Part shown: in pieces, positions 27,247-36,173 of the stretch
How the letters are laid out: each line of letters begins with the position of its first letter
Numbering within the stretch: position 1 is the first letter of the stretch
Source of the DNA: a bacterium
Lineage (GTDB): Bacteria; Planctomycetota; UBA1135; UBA2386
NCBI GenBank assembly: GCA_030432695.1
Contig: JAUILN010000009.1
Coordinates: forward strand, 62,001-126,000
DNA length: 64,000 nt
Direction: 5' to 3'
The notes under the pieces: generated by a model
Seen by the model: only the letters and a program-made list of their open reading frames with translations
The model's database searches: none
What the model was told of the DNA's origin: nothing
Translations under genes and position numbers: made by a program

Positions 27247-28416
27247 ATGCCCGTCCGATTCCTGTCCGCAGCCCTGCTCTGCGTCGCACCCCTCGCCGCC
27301 CAGTCCACCCTGCACGTCGTCGACGTGAACGGCGGGCCGGGCAGCTCCTTCCGCCAGATCCATGAGGCCGTGGCCGCCGCGGCGCCGGGCGACCGGATCG
27401 TGGTCCGGGCCGGCAACTACTCCAGCTTCCGGATCAGCGGCAAGCCGTTGACGATCGTCGGCGAACCGGGGGCGGGGCTCGGTGGCTTCATCGGGATCGC
27501 GTTCCAGATCAGCGGGATCCCGGCCGGCACCACCTGCGCGGTGTCCGGCCTCGCGGTCAACACCGGCATTCCCTACACGACCGTGGGAGTGGCCGTCTCC
27601 GGGTGCGAGGGCCGCGTGCTGCTCGACTCGATCGACACCGTGCTCGGCTCGGTGGTCCAGGTCGACCGGAGTCCGCGGGTCGCGATGGTCCGCGTCGGCA
27701 CCGGCTCGGGCCGCCTCGCGCTGCGGGCCGTCGACAGTGCGGTGAACGCGACGTCCTGCCGGTTCCAGGGCGTGAGTGGCGTGACCGGGGGCTCGGGGAT
27801 CGGCGCCGAGCTGATCCGCAGCGTGGTGTCGTTCGCCGGCTGCACGATCACCGGCACCGACCAGTTCTTCGTCTCGCAGCCGCGTCCCGGGATGTCGCTC
27901 GACAACGCCTACGTCACGGTGACCGACGACGGCACCCACGTGATCGCGGCAGGCCAGACCACGATGCCGATCACCGCGGTCGTCGGCTCCGGCAACCTGG
28001 CGATGGACCGGCGGGTCGTGGTGCGCTCGAGCGGGGGCGCGCCGCTCACCGACCCGGGCATCGTGGTCGGCACCCAGGACTACCCGCTGCTCGAGGCCGG
28101 TCGGCCGCAGGTCGGCGGCGTCGCGAACGCGCAGCTCGCCGGCACCGCCGGGGGCAACTACGCACTGGCGCTCGGTCTGCCGGCCGACTGGCGGCTCGTG
28201 CCGGGTCTGTACGGCGCGCGCTGGCTCGATCCGGCAACGTCGATCGTGGTGTCGATCGGCACCCTCGATGTGCGTGGGGTGGCGTCGCTGCGCCTGCAGG
28301 TGCCGGCAGGCACGGCACTGGTCGGAGTGCCGTTGATCTGGCAGGGCGTCGCCGACCAGGGGACCGGCACGTCGCCGGCGTACAGCAACCCGGTGGCGTT
28401 GATCGCGCGGCCGTGA
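27247..28416 (+). CDS. Exported parallel beta-helix-like protein, paralogue 1
   Basis: Predicted 389 residues with a signal peptide ending LAAQ. The N-terminal part has the pattern of pectin-lyase-fold/DUF1565 proteins: GGPGSSFRQIHEAVAAAAPGDRIVVRAGNY, then KPLTIVGEPG. The C-terminal third ends LVPGLYGARWLDPATS and IWQGVADQGTGTSPAYSNPV. The neighbour at 28531-29700 is a close paralogue of exactly the same length. Function unknown; probably a surface or secreted protein. Confidence 0.85.
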   Translation: MPVRFLSAALLCVAPLAAQSTLHVVDVNGGPGSSFRQIHEAVAAAAPGDRIVVRAGNYSSFRISGKPLTIVGEPGAGLGGFIGIAFQISGIPAGTTCAVSGLAVNTGIPYTTVGVAVSGCEGRVLLDSIDTVLGSVVQVDRSPRVAMVRVGTGSGRLALRAVDSAVNATSCRFQGVSGVTGGSGIGAELIRSVVSFAGCTITGTDQFFVSQPRPGMSLDNAYVTVTDDGTHVIAAGQTTMPITAVVGSGNLAMDRRVVVRSSGGAPLTDPGIVVGTQDYPLLEAGRPQVGGVANAQLAGTAGGNYALALGLPADWRLVPGLYGARWLDPATSIVVSIGTLDVRGVASLRLQVPAGTALVGVPLIWQGVADQGTGTSPAYSNPVALIARP

Positions 28417-28530
28417 GCGGACGGAGGCTGTCGGGCGGAACGCCTCGGCGGCGCGGCACGGGCCTCGCAAGCGGCCGCGGCCCGGGTAGCTTGCCCCCTC
28501 GCGCCCTTGCCGTTCGACAGGAGACCCTCC

Positions 28531-29700
28531 ATGCACGTCCGCTCCCTCTGCGCCCTGCTGCTCATTGCCGCCCCCGTTGCCGCCCAACCCGCCCTGCTCG
28601 TCGTCGACGCCGCTGGGGGGCCTGGCAGCTCGTTCCGTACGATCCAGGACGCGGTCGTCGCGGCCCCGCCCGGTGCCCGGATCCTGGTCCGTGCCGGCGA
28701 CTACGCGGGGGTCCGCATCGACGGGAAGCCGTTGACGATCGTCGGCGAGCCGGGGGTGGTCCTGAGCAACTTCAGCTTCGCGGCGATCCAGGTCGTGAAC
28801 ATCCCGGCCGGCGCCGACTGCACGGTCTCGGGCCTGGCCGTGAACCGTCCGGCGCCCTACGCGACGGTCGCGGTCTGGGTCGACGACTGCCAGGGTCGGG
28901 TGTTGCTCGACTCCCTCGAAGCGGGTGCGCCGTTCTCGATGTTCGTGCAGCGCTCGTCGCACGTGGCGATGTCGCACGTCGGGTTCGGTGCCGGGGCGTT
29001 CTCGCTGACCTGCTTCGAGAGCGCGGTGAACTGCAGCGACTCGCGCTTCGTCGGGACTGGGGGTGGACCTGGCATCGGCGGAGCTGGTGCCGACCTGACC
29101 CGCAGCGTGGTGTCGTTCGCCGGCTGCGACATCTTCGGTCAAGACTGGTTCGCCTTCTTCGCGGTCGGACCGGCGCTCGATCTCGACGCCAGCTTCGTGA
29201 CCATCACCGATGACGGATCGCACCTGGTCTCCGCGGGCGCCTTCCCGGGACCGATGAACGCGGTCGTCGGTGACGGCTCGCTGGTCCTCGACCGGCGGGT
29301 CCGGCTGCAGTCGCGCGGCGGCGCGTCGCTGGTCACCCCGGGCATCTCGCTCGGCTACGAGGACTACCCGCTGCTCTCGGTCGCGCGGCCGCAGGCGGGA
29401 AGCTCCACGACCGTGAGCATGGCCGGCGCCGCGGGTGGCATCTACGCGATCGCGCTCGGACTGCCCGCCGATTGGCAGCTCGTGCCGGGTCTCTACGGCG
29501 CGCGCTGGCTCGATCCCGCCACCTCGATCGTCGCGATGATCGGGACCCTCGACGCCAACGGCCAGGGTGGCGTGACCCTGCCGGTCCCCGCCGGCACTGC
29601 GCTGGTCGGCGTGCCGCTGATGTGGCAGGGCGTCGCGGATGGGGGTCCTGGGACCTCACCCGCCTACAGCAACCCGGTGGCGTTCGTGGTTCGGCCGTGA
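28531..29700 (+). CDS. Exported parallel beta-helix-like protein, paralogue 2
   Basis: Predicted 389 residues, with signal peptide ending PVAAQ. It is near-collinear with the upstream gene: the N-terminal GGPGSSFRTIQDAV, KPLTIVGEPG, the central TRSVVSFAGC block and the C-terminal GLYGARWLDPATS are shared. ATG 28531 has AGGAGA upstream. This is a clear tandem duplication with divergence in the central rungs. Function unknown. Confidence 0.85.
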   Translation: MHVRSLCALLLIAAPVAAQPALLVVDAAGGPGSSFRTIQDAVVAAPPGARILVRAGDYAGVRIDGKPLTIVGEPGVVLSNFSFAAIQVVNIPAGADCTVSGLAVNRPAPYATVAVWVDDCQGRVLLDSLEAGAPFSMFVQRSSHVAMSHVGFGAGAFSLTCFESAVNCSDSRFVGTGGGPGIGGAGADLTRSVVSFAGCDIFGQDWFAFFAVGPALDLDASFVTITDDGSHLVSAGAFPGPMNAVVGDGSLVLDRRVRLQSRGGASLVTPGISLGYEDYPLLSVARPQAGSSTTVSMAGAAGGIYAIALGLPADWQLVPGLYGARWLDPATSIVAMIGTLDANGQGGVTLPVPAGTALVGVPLMWQGVADGGPGTSPAYSNPVAFVVRP

Positions 29701-29716
29701 CCGTGCGCCGCGCGGG

Positions 29717-32254
29717 TCAGAACCCGAGCACCATTCGCCCGCCGCGCGAGATCTCCCAGGGCGGCGCGTTCCGCCACTCGAAGACCTGCTGGTAGAGCGC
29801 GAGGCCGCTGAGGTTCGGGTCGTTGGGGATCGCCATCGAGAGCTGGGTCATCGATCCCGGCGCGCCGAAGGGGGTCTGCGTCAGCAGGTCGAAGCGCGCG
29901 AACTGCCAGCCGAAGAACAGCGGCGTCGGCGTGTTCGGGTTGGTGATCCCGGTGATCAGGTAGTAGTTGGTCGGGGTGCCGCCGCTGGTGTGGCTGGCCG
30001 GGACGCGCAGCCGCAGGTTCTGGCCGAGGATCGGCAGGCTGGTGGCGGTGAGCCAGTGCGGCGACTGGTTCCCGACATGGGCCGGTTGGTCGATGTACTC
30101 GTAGGCGGCCTGGCCCCAGCGCGCGGGTGGCCCGTTGCGCAGCGGCGGGACGTCGACGAAGACCAGCGCGTCGGAACCAGCGGAGGGGAAGTGGTAGAGC
30201 GCGATGCTGCTGTTCACGCCGCCGTCGAAGCGTGAGTCGGTCGGCGTCGAGTTCGGGGTCAGGTGGTAGCTGGTGAGCGGGTCGCTCGCGTCCCAGAACG
30301 CTCGGCTGTCGTCGGTGCTGCCGTCGGCGCGAAGCAGCTGGATGGTCTTGCGACCCCAGTGGGCCTGGTTCTCGTAGTGCTCGCTGATCCTCCAGACGCC
30401 GAGGCCGCGGTCGGGCAGCTCTTCCTCGATCGAGCCGTCGGGCCAGCGATTCTCCACCAGCAGGTAGTCGTCGGTGCCGCGGCCGGGGTCGTGGACCACC
30501 AGAAGGTCGTGATGCTGCTCGATGGGGCGCAGGCGATACCAGCCGTCCTGCGTCACCACGGTCGGCGGCACCCAACCGAGCTTCATCTTGCCCCAGGGGT
30601 GGAGGTGTGGGAACGCGGCGTTGTTGGAGATCAGCGTGAGCCGGCCGGGGTCGACGTAGTTCGGCAGGTCGGGAGTGGCGTACAGGTCGTCGAGGCCGAA
30701 CAGCGCGTGGCAGAGTTCCTCGCAGATCGTCGCTGGATGGATGTGGGCGGCCGCGCGCGGCAGGCCGAGGCTGAGTTCGACGCCGCATCCGGACAGGCTC
30801 GGCACCGGGATGCAGCCGCCGACGCCGCGGACGCGGGCACTCTCGCCGGGGTACAGCCAGAACACCATCAGCTCGTCGGTGGTGACCTTGCCGTCCCGGT
30901 TGGTGTCGTAGTTGGCGAAGCGGAAGCCGGTGAGACCTTCGAAGGCCTGGATCATCAGCCGTGCCTTGCCGGCCATGTCGGCGCCGTGGAAGTACTCGTA
31001 GCTCGACTCGTCGACCGGCGTGGTCGGGTCGTCGGGCATCGTCAGCCAGTTCGAGATGTAGGCCTCGCGGACCGGGAAGCGGCCGAAGGAGTTCTCCTGG
31101 AACCAGCGCTGCACGCTCTGGTCGGCGCCGAAGAACTGCTGGCGGGTCTGCGCGGTGGTCGCGGTGCGCGAGTGCCAGTTGGTCAGTGTCGGTCCGCTCG
31201 TCAACGTGCCTCCCATGCCGAGCGGGGCCCACGACGACCAGCCGCCGCCGCCGCGCGTGTAGGTGCGCTTCTCGATCGCTCCCGAGGTGGTGCGGCCGAT
31301 CACGTCGAGCGACCCGCCGTCGGGGGAGTTGACCGCCGCGGGGTTGCCGACGAACGAACCGGCCGACGGTCGGCCGAGCGACGTCCACGAGCCCCAGCTC
31401 CCGTTCGAGTACACCGCCTGGTGGATCTGTCCGGACGTGCCGACGCCGAAGATGCTGAGCAGGCTGCCGAGCACGTAGCTGCTCGGGCTGCCGACCAGCG
31501 TGCCGCCGAGGGACTGCCAACTGGTCCAGCCGCCGCTGCCGCCGCGGACGAACCGCACATGGCGGACGGTGCCGTGGGTGTCCGTCGCCATGGCGTGGAG
31601 CTGCAGACCGTCGCTGGAATTCTCGATCGCGGGCCGGCCGATGAAGGTCGGCGAGCCGGGTACCATCGCCCAGTTGCCCCAGCCGCCGCCGGCGCCACGC
31701 GAGAAGAAGGTGTTGTAGAGGCGGCCATCGCGGCCGATCGCAAAGGCCGACACGCCATTGCCGGCGGGAGTGTTCACGGCCACCGCGGAGCTCGACATCA
31801 GCACGTTGGAGGGCAGCGCGGACCAGCCGCCCCAGGTGCCGAAGGCGTCGTAGCGGCGGGTGGTGTTCTGGTAGATCCGACCGTCGCTGCCGAGCACGAA
31901 GATGCTGGCGACGCTGCCGTCGGGATTGCGGAAGGGCACCGGGTCGTCGGCCGGCGTGACGCCGCCGACGAAGGGAATCGCGAGGCGCTTGTACCAGGTC
32001 GAGTCGCGGTCCTTGGCGATCTCGAGCAGGGTGTTGCCATTGCGGCCGTAGGTGACGGTGCGCTGGTAGTCGAACGGGGTGTTCGGCTCGTACTTCATCA
32101 CCACGATCGGCAGCGGGCCACTGCGGACCGCGGGGCCGACGCCGCTGTAGGGGGCGGTGAACTGAGCGCCGATGGGCACTGCGACGAGCAGCGCGGGAAG
32201 GCAGGCGACGGACCTCAGGGCGAGATCCCGCAGCGGGTTGGGACGGTCTTGCAT
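29717..32254 (-). CDS. Exported M6-peptidase-like protein with PLL-type propeller, degenerate zinc site
   Basis: Predicted 845 residues with a strong ribosome site (AGGAGGAA) before ATG 32254 and a signal peptide ending PIGAQ. About 350 residues of W-rich repeats (GWTSWQSLGG, GSWGSWTSLGR) resemble PLL/DUF346 lectin-like propellers. An M6/immune-inhibitor-A-like region follows, with an EF-hand-like loop (DTNRDGKVTTDEL). The protease motif reads EELCHALFGLDDLY at residues 512-525, where active M6 enzymes have HExxH, so the first zinc His is replaced by Glu. It may be an inactive, binding-only protein. Confidence 0.7.
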   Translation of the reverse strand: MQDRPNPLRDLALRSVACLPALLVAVPIGAQFTAPYSGVGPAVRSGPLPIVVMKYEPNTPFDYQRTVTYGRNGNTLLEIAKDRDSTWYKRLAIPFVGGVTPADDPVPFRNPDGSVASIFVLGSDGRIYQNTTRRYDAFGTWGGWSALPSNVLMSSSAVAVNTPAGNGVSAFAIGRDGRLYNTFFSRGAGGGWGNWAMVPGSPTFIGRPAIENSSDGLQLHAMATDTHGTVRHVRFVRGGSGGWTSWQSLGGTLVGSPSSYVLGSLLSIFGVGTSGQIHQAVYSNGSWGSWTSLGRPSAGSFVGNPAAVNSPDGGSLDVIGRTTSGAIEKRTYTRGGGGWSSWAPLGMGGTLTSGPTLTNWHSRTATTAQTRQQFFGADQSVQRWFQENSFGRFPVREAYISNWLTMPDDPTTPVDESSYEYFHGADMAGKARLMIQAFEGLTGFRFANYDTNRDGKVTTDELMVFWLYPGESARVRGVGGCIPVPSLSGCGVELSLGLPRAAAHIHPATICEELCHALFGLDDLYATPDLPNYVDPGRLTLISNNAAFPHLHPWGKMKLGWVPPTVVTQDGWYRLRPIEQHHDLLVVHDPGRGTDDYLLVENRWPDGSIEEELPDRGLGVWRISEHYENQAHWGRKTIQLLRADGSTDDSRAFWDASDPLTSYHLTPNSTPTDSRFDGGVNSSIALYHFPSAGSDALVFVDVPPLRNGPPARWGQAAYEYIDQPAHVGNQSPHWLTATSLPILGQNLRLRVPASHTSGGTPTNYYLITGITNPNTPTPLFFGWQFARFDLLTQTPFGAPGSMTQLSMAIPNDPNLSGLALYQQVFEWRNAPPWEISRGGRMVLGF

Positions 32255-32369
32255 CGTGGGTTCCTCCTGGTCGGGCGACGGGGATCCGTCGCGAACACCG
32301 GTCCCGCGAACGAGAGGGCTCGAACACCACGCGCTTTCGCCGAGAATCCTGCCGGAGGATCTTCTGCGG

Positions 32370-35300
32370 ATGACGACGGATCCAGGAGCCTGCGAGTCGA
32401 CCGCCGAGCCGGGCACCGAGGCCGAGGAGCTGTTCCTCGCGGCGGTCGAGGCGGCTGCGGACGGGGAGTTTCCGGACGTCGACCAGTTGGTCGCGGACCA
32501 TCCCGCGCTGGCCACCGAGCTGCGCGAGATCGACGCCAGCTACCGGCGGGCCTGCGCCGTGCTCGGCACGCCCGAGGTCTCTGCGGACGATCTTCCGGAG
32601 GTCGCGCCGCGCTACCAGGTTCGGCGGGAGATCGCCTCGGGCGGGATGGGCACGGTGCTCGAGGTCTGGGACACGGAGCTACGCCGGCTCCTGGCGATGA
32701 AGTCGGTGCGGAGCCGGGGGCGCGGTGGCCGGCCCGACGACTGGGGCTCGCGGCAGCGCCGGCTCCGCAACGAGGCTCGCATGCTGGGCCAGCTCGTGCA
32801 TCCCGGCATCCTGCCGCTGCACGACGTCGGCGAGACCGCGACCGGCGATGTGTGGTTCACGATGCAGCTCGTCGCGGGCGACCACCTCGGCACCCTCATC
32901 GACCGCTGCCACGACGGTGACCCCGAGTGGACGACTCCGCGGCTGCTCGGGGTGGTGCTGCGGGTCTGCGAGGCGATGGCGTACGCGCATTCGCGCGGCG
33001 TGCTGCACCGCGATCTGAAGCCCGACAACGTGATGGTGGGACCCTTCGGCGAGACCTACGTCCTCGATTGGGGATTGGCGCGGCTGCTCGGCGAGGAGGG
33101 CGGCGACGTGGCACTCGGCGCGGCGCCTCGCGTCGACGTCGGGACACTCGGTGCCGACTCGGGTGCGGTGGCGGTCGGCACGCCGTCGTACATGCCCCCC
33201 GAGCAGGCCGGTTCTCGGGCTGGCCAGGTCGACGTCCGCGCCGACGTGTATGCGGTCGGGTCGATCCTCTACCACCTGCTGGCCGGCTGCCGGCCCTACA
33301 GCGAACTCGCATCGAGTCCGCTGCGGGTGTTGGAGGCCGTGCGTGCCGGGCCGCCCGCTTCGCTGATCGCAGGCTGCCGTCGCCTGCCCGCCGAGCTGAT
33401 CGCGGTGACCGAGCGGGCGATGGCTCGCGACGCCGGGGCTCGCTATCAGTCGATGCAGGACCTCGCCGACGACCTGCGCGCGTTCCTGGAGGGGCGGGTG
33501 GTCCGGGCCCACCGCACCGGGGCGCTGATCGAGCTGCGCAAGTGGGTGCAGCGCAACCGAGGCGTGGCGATGGCGATCGCGGTGGTGGCGCTGGGGCTCG
33601 TCGCCGCGCTGATCTGGCAGGCCGGGACCAACCATGAGCTTCGGCGTCGCGACTACCGTTCGAAGGTTGCGCTCGCCGCACACGCCGCGGAGCGCGCCGA
33701 CGTCCGCGTCGTGCGCGAGCTGCTCGCCGGCTGCGCACCGGCGATGCGCGGTTGGGAGTGGCACGCGATCCGCCGGCTGTCCGACGCCAGCGAGGTCGTG
33801 CTGGCCGAACACGACCGGGCCGTGCAGTGCGTGACCGCCTCCGCCGGCGGTACGCGGCTACTGACCGGTGCGCGGGACGGTCGGCTCTGTCTCTGGGACC
33901 CGGACGAGGTCCGGCTGCTGCGCGCCTGGCAGTTCGACGACTTCGTCGGCAGCGCGGTGTTCTGCGGCGAGGATCGGGCGCTGGTCAGTGTCGGGGCGAC
34001 CGTCCTCGATCTCGCGTTCGACCGGGACGAGCCGTTGCGCAGTGTCACGATCGACGAGCCCAATCTGCATGTGATCCTCGCGCTGTCCGCCGACGGGCGC
34101 CGCCTCCTGGTCGGTGGCGCGATCGGCCGCGTCGAACTATGGGACGCCGAGGTGCTCGAGCGGCGCGAGGTCTGGCTCGACGGCCTGTACGGAGTCTCGC
34201 AGATGCAGTGGTGCGACGGCGACCGGTTCGTGCTGGTGGCGGGCCGGGATCGGGAACAGGACGACGAGCGGCACAGCGTGGTGCGGGTGCTCGACGGGCA
34301 GAGCGGGGAGCAGGTGCTGGCATTGCCCGGCCATCGCAACTGGGTCTCGTCGGCGCAGATGAACGAGGCCGGTGACCGGATCGCGTCGGGCGGCTGGGAT
34401 GGCCGCGTGCTGGTCTGGTCGTTCCCCGAGGGCGAACTGCTGCGGGAGTTGCCGCGGGCCTGGTCGGGCGAGGTGCGGGTCGCCTGGCAGAAGACCGACC
34501 TGCTGGTCGGTGCGCGGCCGACGCTCGAGCTGTGGAATGTCGCGTCGAGCGCCGCTCCGCTGGTCCTTGCCGGACACAGCGATCCGATCACCGACCTCGC
34601 CGCGCTGCCCGACGGTCGGGTGGTCTCCGGCAGCAACGACACCACCGTGAGGATCTGGCCGATCGACGGGCGCCCCATCGCCTCCGAGCTCGAATGCACC
34701 AGCGCGGGTCGTGGCCTGTCGCGTCGCAGGGGGACCACCGAACTGGCGGTCGCCGGCGAGGCGGGCTCGGTGGAGGTCTGGGACGTCGCGCGCCGCGAGC
34801 GGATCAGGACTTCGACCGTCCCGTGTCGCCGGACCCGCATCGCGCACACCGCGAGCGGTGACCGGATCGTCACCGGTGACGTGACCGGCATGGTCATGCT
34901 GCTCGATGCCGACTCGCTCGCCGAGCAGCGCGCGGTGCAGGGCCATCGGACCTCGATCGTCGGCCTCGCGACCCATCCGACCGACGACGCCGTCTGCGTG
35001 ACGACGTGCGTCGACGCGACGGTACGCTCCTGGGATCTGGACCTGATGCTGCCCCTGTGGGAGGTGCAGGCCGGCGACCCCGAGGTCTGGCCGAACGGCG
35101 CCCACGAATGTGTGTTCGCACCCGACGGCCGGTCGATCGCGGTGGGGGCGAACGATGGCCGACTCCGGGTCCTGGCGACCGAGGACGGCGCCGTGCTGCG
35201 CGAGTATCGCTGCGATTCCGAGGCCCACACCTACGGGTCGCCCTGCTACTCGCCGGACGGCTCGCGGCTCTACGCGCGGGTCTGGAACGACCGCATCTGC

Positions 35301-35588
35301 GACCTGGTCGCGTGGCGGGTCGCGAGCGGTGAGGTGCTGTGGACGCGGACCGGCGGTCGCCAGGCGTTCGCCGAATGCAGCGTGACCCCGGACGGGTCCA
35401 GGGTCCTGACCTCGAACGACAACGGCGATCCGGTGGTGTTCGATGCTCTGGACGGCGCCGGCTTCGCGACGCTGTCGGCGGGCGTCGCGCGGCAGGTGGT
35501 GGCGCAGCGTCTCGTGGACGGTGTGTTGGTGCAGTCGACGGTCGGCAGGCTGCGGTTCTGGGACGGCCGGGCCACGGAGGAGCGGTGA
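32370..35588 (+). CDS. Membrane Ser/Thr protein kinase with WD40 sensor domain
   Basis: Predicted 1072 residues, with RBS CGGAGGAT before ATG 32370. The N-terminal cytoplasmic kinase has the Gly loop ASGGMGTV (89-96), Lys111, catalytic HRDLKPDN (213-220), and DWG (233-235) in place of DFG. APE is replaced by PPE. A transmembrane helix at about 397-417 is followed by about 600 residues of WD40 repeats predicted to lie outside. The stop overlaps a sigma gene (GTGA). Kinase-plus-ECF pairs in Planctomycetota suggest phosphorylation-controlled transcription; the signal is unknown. Confidence 0.88.
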   Translation: MTTDPGACESTAEPGTEAEELFLAAVEAAADGEFPDVDQLVADHPALATELREIDASYRRACAVLGTPEVSADDLPEVAPRYQVRREIASGGMGTVLEVWDTELRRLLAMKSVRSRGRGGRPDDWGSRQRRLRNEARMLGQLVHPGILPLHDVGETATGDVWFTMQLVAGDHLGTLIDRCHDGDPEWTTPRLLGVVLRVCEAMAYAHSRGVLHRDLKPDNVMVGPFGETYVLDWGLARLLGEEGGDVALGAAPRVDVGTLGADSGAVAVGTPSYMPPEQAGSRAGQVDVRADVYAVGSILYHLLAGCRPYSELASSPLRVLEAVRAGPPASLIAGCRRLPAELIAVTERAMARDAGARYQSMQDLADDLRAFLEGRVVRAHRTGALIELRKWVQRNRGVAMAIAVVALGLVAALIWQAGTNHELRRRDYRSKVALAAHAAERADVRVVRELLAGCAPAMRGWEWHAIRRLSDASEVVLAEHDRAVQCVTASAGGTRLLTGARDGRLCLWDPDEVRLLRAWQFDDFVGSAVFCGEDRALVSVGATVLDLAFDRDEPLRSVTIDEPNLHVILALSADGRRLLVGGAIGRVELWDAEVLERREVWLDGLYGVSQMQWCDGDRFVLVAGRDREQDDERHSVVRVLDGQSGEQVLALPGHRNWVSSAQMNEAGDRIASGGWDGRVLVWSFPEGELLRELPRAWSGEVRVAWQKTDLLVGARPTLELWNVASSAAPLVLAGHSDPITDLAALPDGRVVSGSNDTTVRIWPIDGRPIASELECTSAGRGLSRRRGTTELAVAGEAGSVEVWDVARRERIRTSTVPCRRTRIAHTASGDRIVTGDVTGMVMLLDADSLAEQRAVQGHRTSIVGLATHPTDDAVCVTTCVDATVRSWDLDLMLPLWEVQAGDPEVWPNGAHECVFAPDGRSIAVGANDGRLRVLATEDGAVLREYRCDSEAHTYGSPCYSPDGSRLYARVWNDRICDLVAWRVASGEVLWTRTGGRQAFAECSVTPDGSRVLTSNDNGDPVVFDALDGAGFATLSAGVARQVVAQRLVDGVLVQSTVGRLRFWDGRATEER

Positions 35589-36109
35589 GCGAGGAGGGGG
35601 AACCGCACCGCGCCGCGCTGCTGCGGCGGATCGAGCGTTGCCAGGACCGGCTGTTGGTACGGATCCGGTGGATGATGGGCGAGCCGGCGCGTCGGATCGC
35701 CGAGAGCCAGGACTTCCTGGGCGACGTGGTGGCGCGGCTGCTGGGCGAGCTGGCAGCGGTCGAGATCCGGGACGACGACCACTTCCTGGCCCTGGCGACC
35801 CGCATGGCCCGGCACCTGATCATCGATCGCGTGCGCCGACCTCGGGTCCGCGCCTTCGAGTCGTTCTCCCAGTCCGTGCTGTTGGTCGCACCGACCGAGG
35901 CGAACCATGGCGAGGAACTCGAGCGCGTCTTCACCGCCCTGGAGCAGATGGAGCCGGATCACCAACGCGTCATCGAACTGCGCGGCTTCGAGCAGCTGTC
36001 GTTCCGCGAGATCGGCGCGCGGATGGCGCGCAGTGAGCGCGCCGCCCAGATGCTCCACGCCCGTGCGATGCTGCGTCTGGGCCGCCGTCTCGCCCCATCC
36101 AAAGGGTGA
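35585..36109 (+). CDS. ECF-like sigma factor, partner of the WD40 kinase
   Basis: Predicted 174 residues, starting with GTG inside the kinase stop (GTGA, 35585-35588). Region 2-like helices (DDDHFLALATRMARHLIIDRVRR) and a C-terminal helix-turn-helix (LSFREIGARMARSERAAQMLHARAM) identify a sigma-70/ECF factor. No anti-sigma gene adjoins it, so control by the coupled kinase is likely. Confidence 0.85.
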   Translation: MSEEGEPHRAALLRRIERCQDRLLVRIRWMMGEPARRIAESQDFLGDVVARLLGELAAVEIRDDDHFLALATRMARHLIIDRVRRPRVRAFESFSQSVLLVAPTEANHGEELERVFTALEQMEPDHQRVIELRGFEQLSFREIGARMARSERAAQMLHARAMLRLGRRLAPSKG

Positions 36110-36138
36110 ACGGTTCGACCCGGTCTGACCGTTCACCC
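36104..36138. terminator. Bidirectional hairpin between convergent kinase operons
   Basis: Perfect 11-nt arms GGGTGAACGGT (36104-36114) and ACCGTTCACCC (36128-36138) with a 13-nt loop. The left arm contains the sigma stop codon. It lies between two convergent genes and has no T-tract. Confidence 0.6.
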
Positions 36139-36173
36139 CGCCTACGGGGTGGTCGGGCTGTGGTCGCTCGCGA

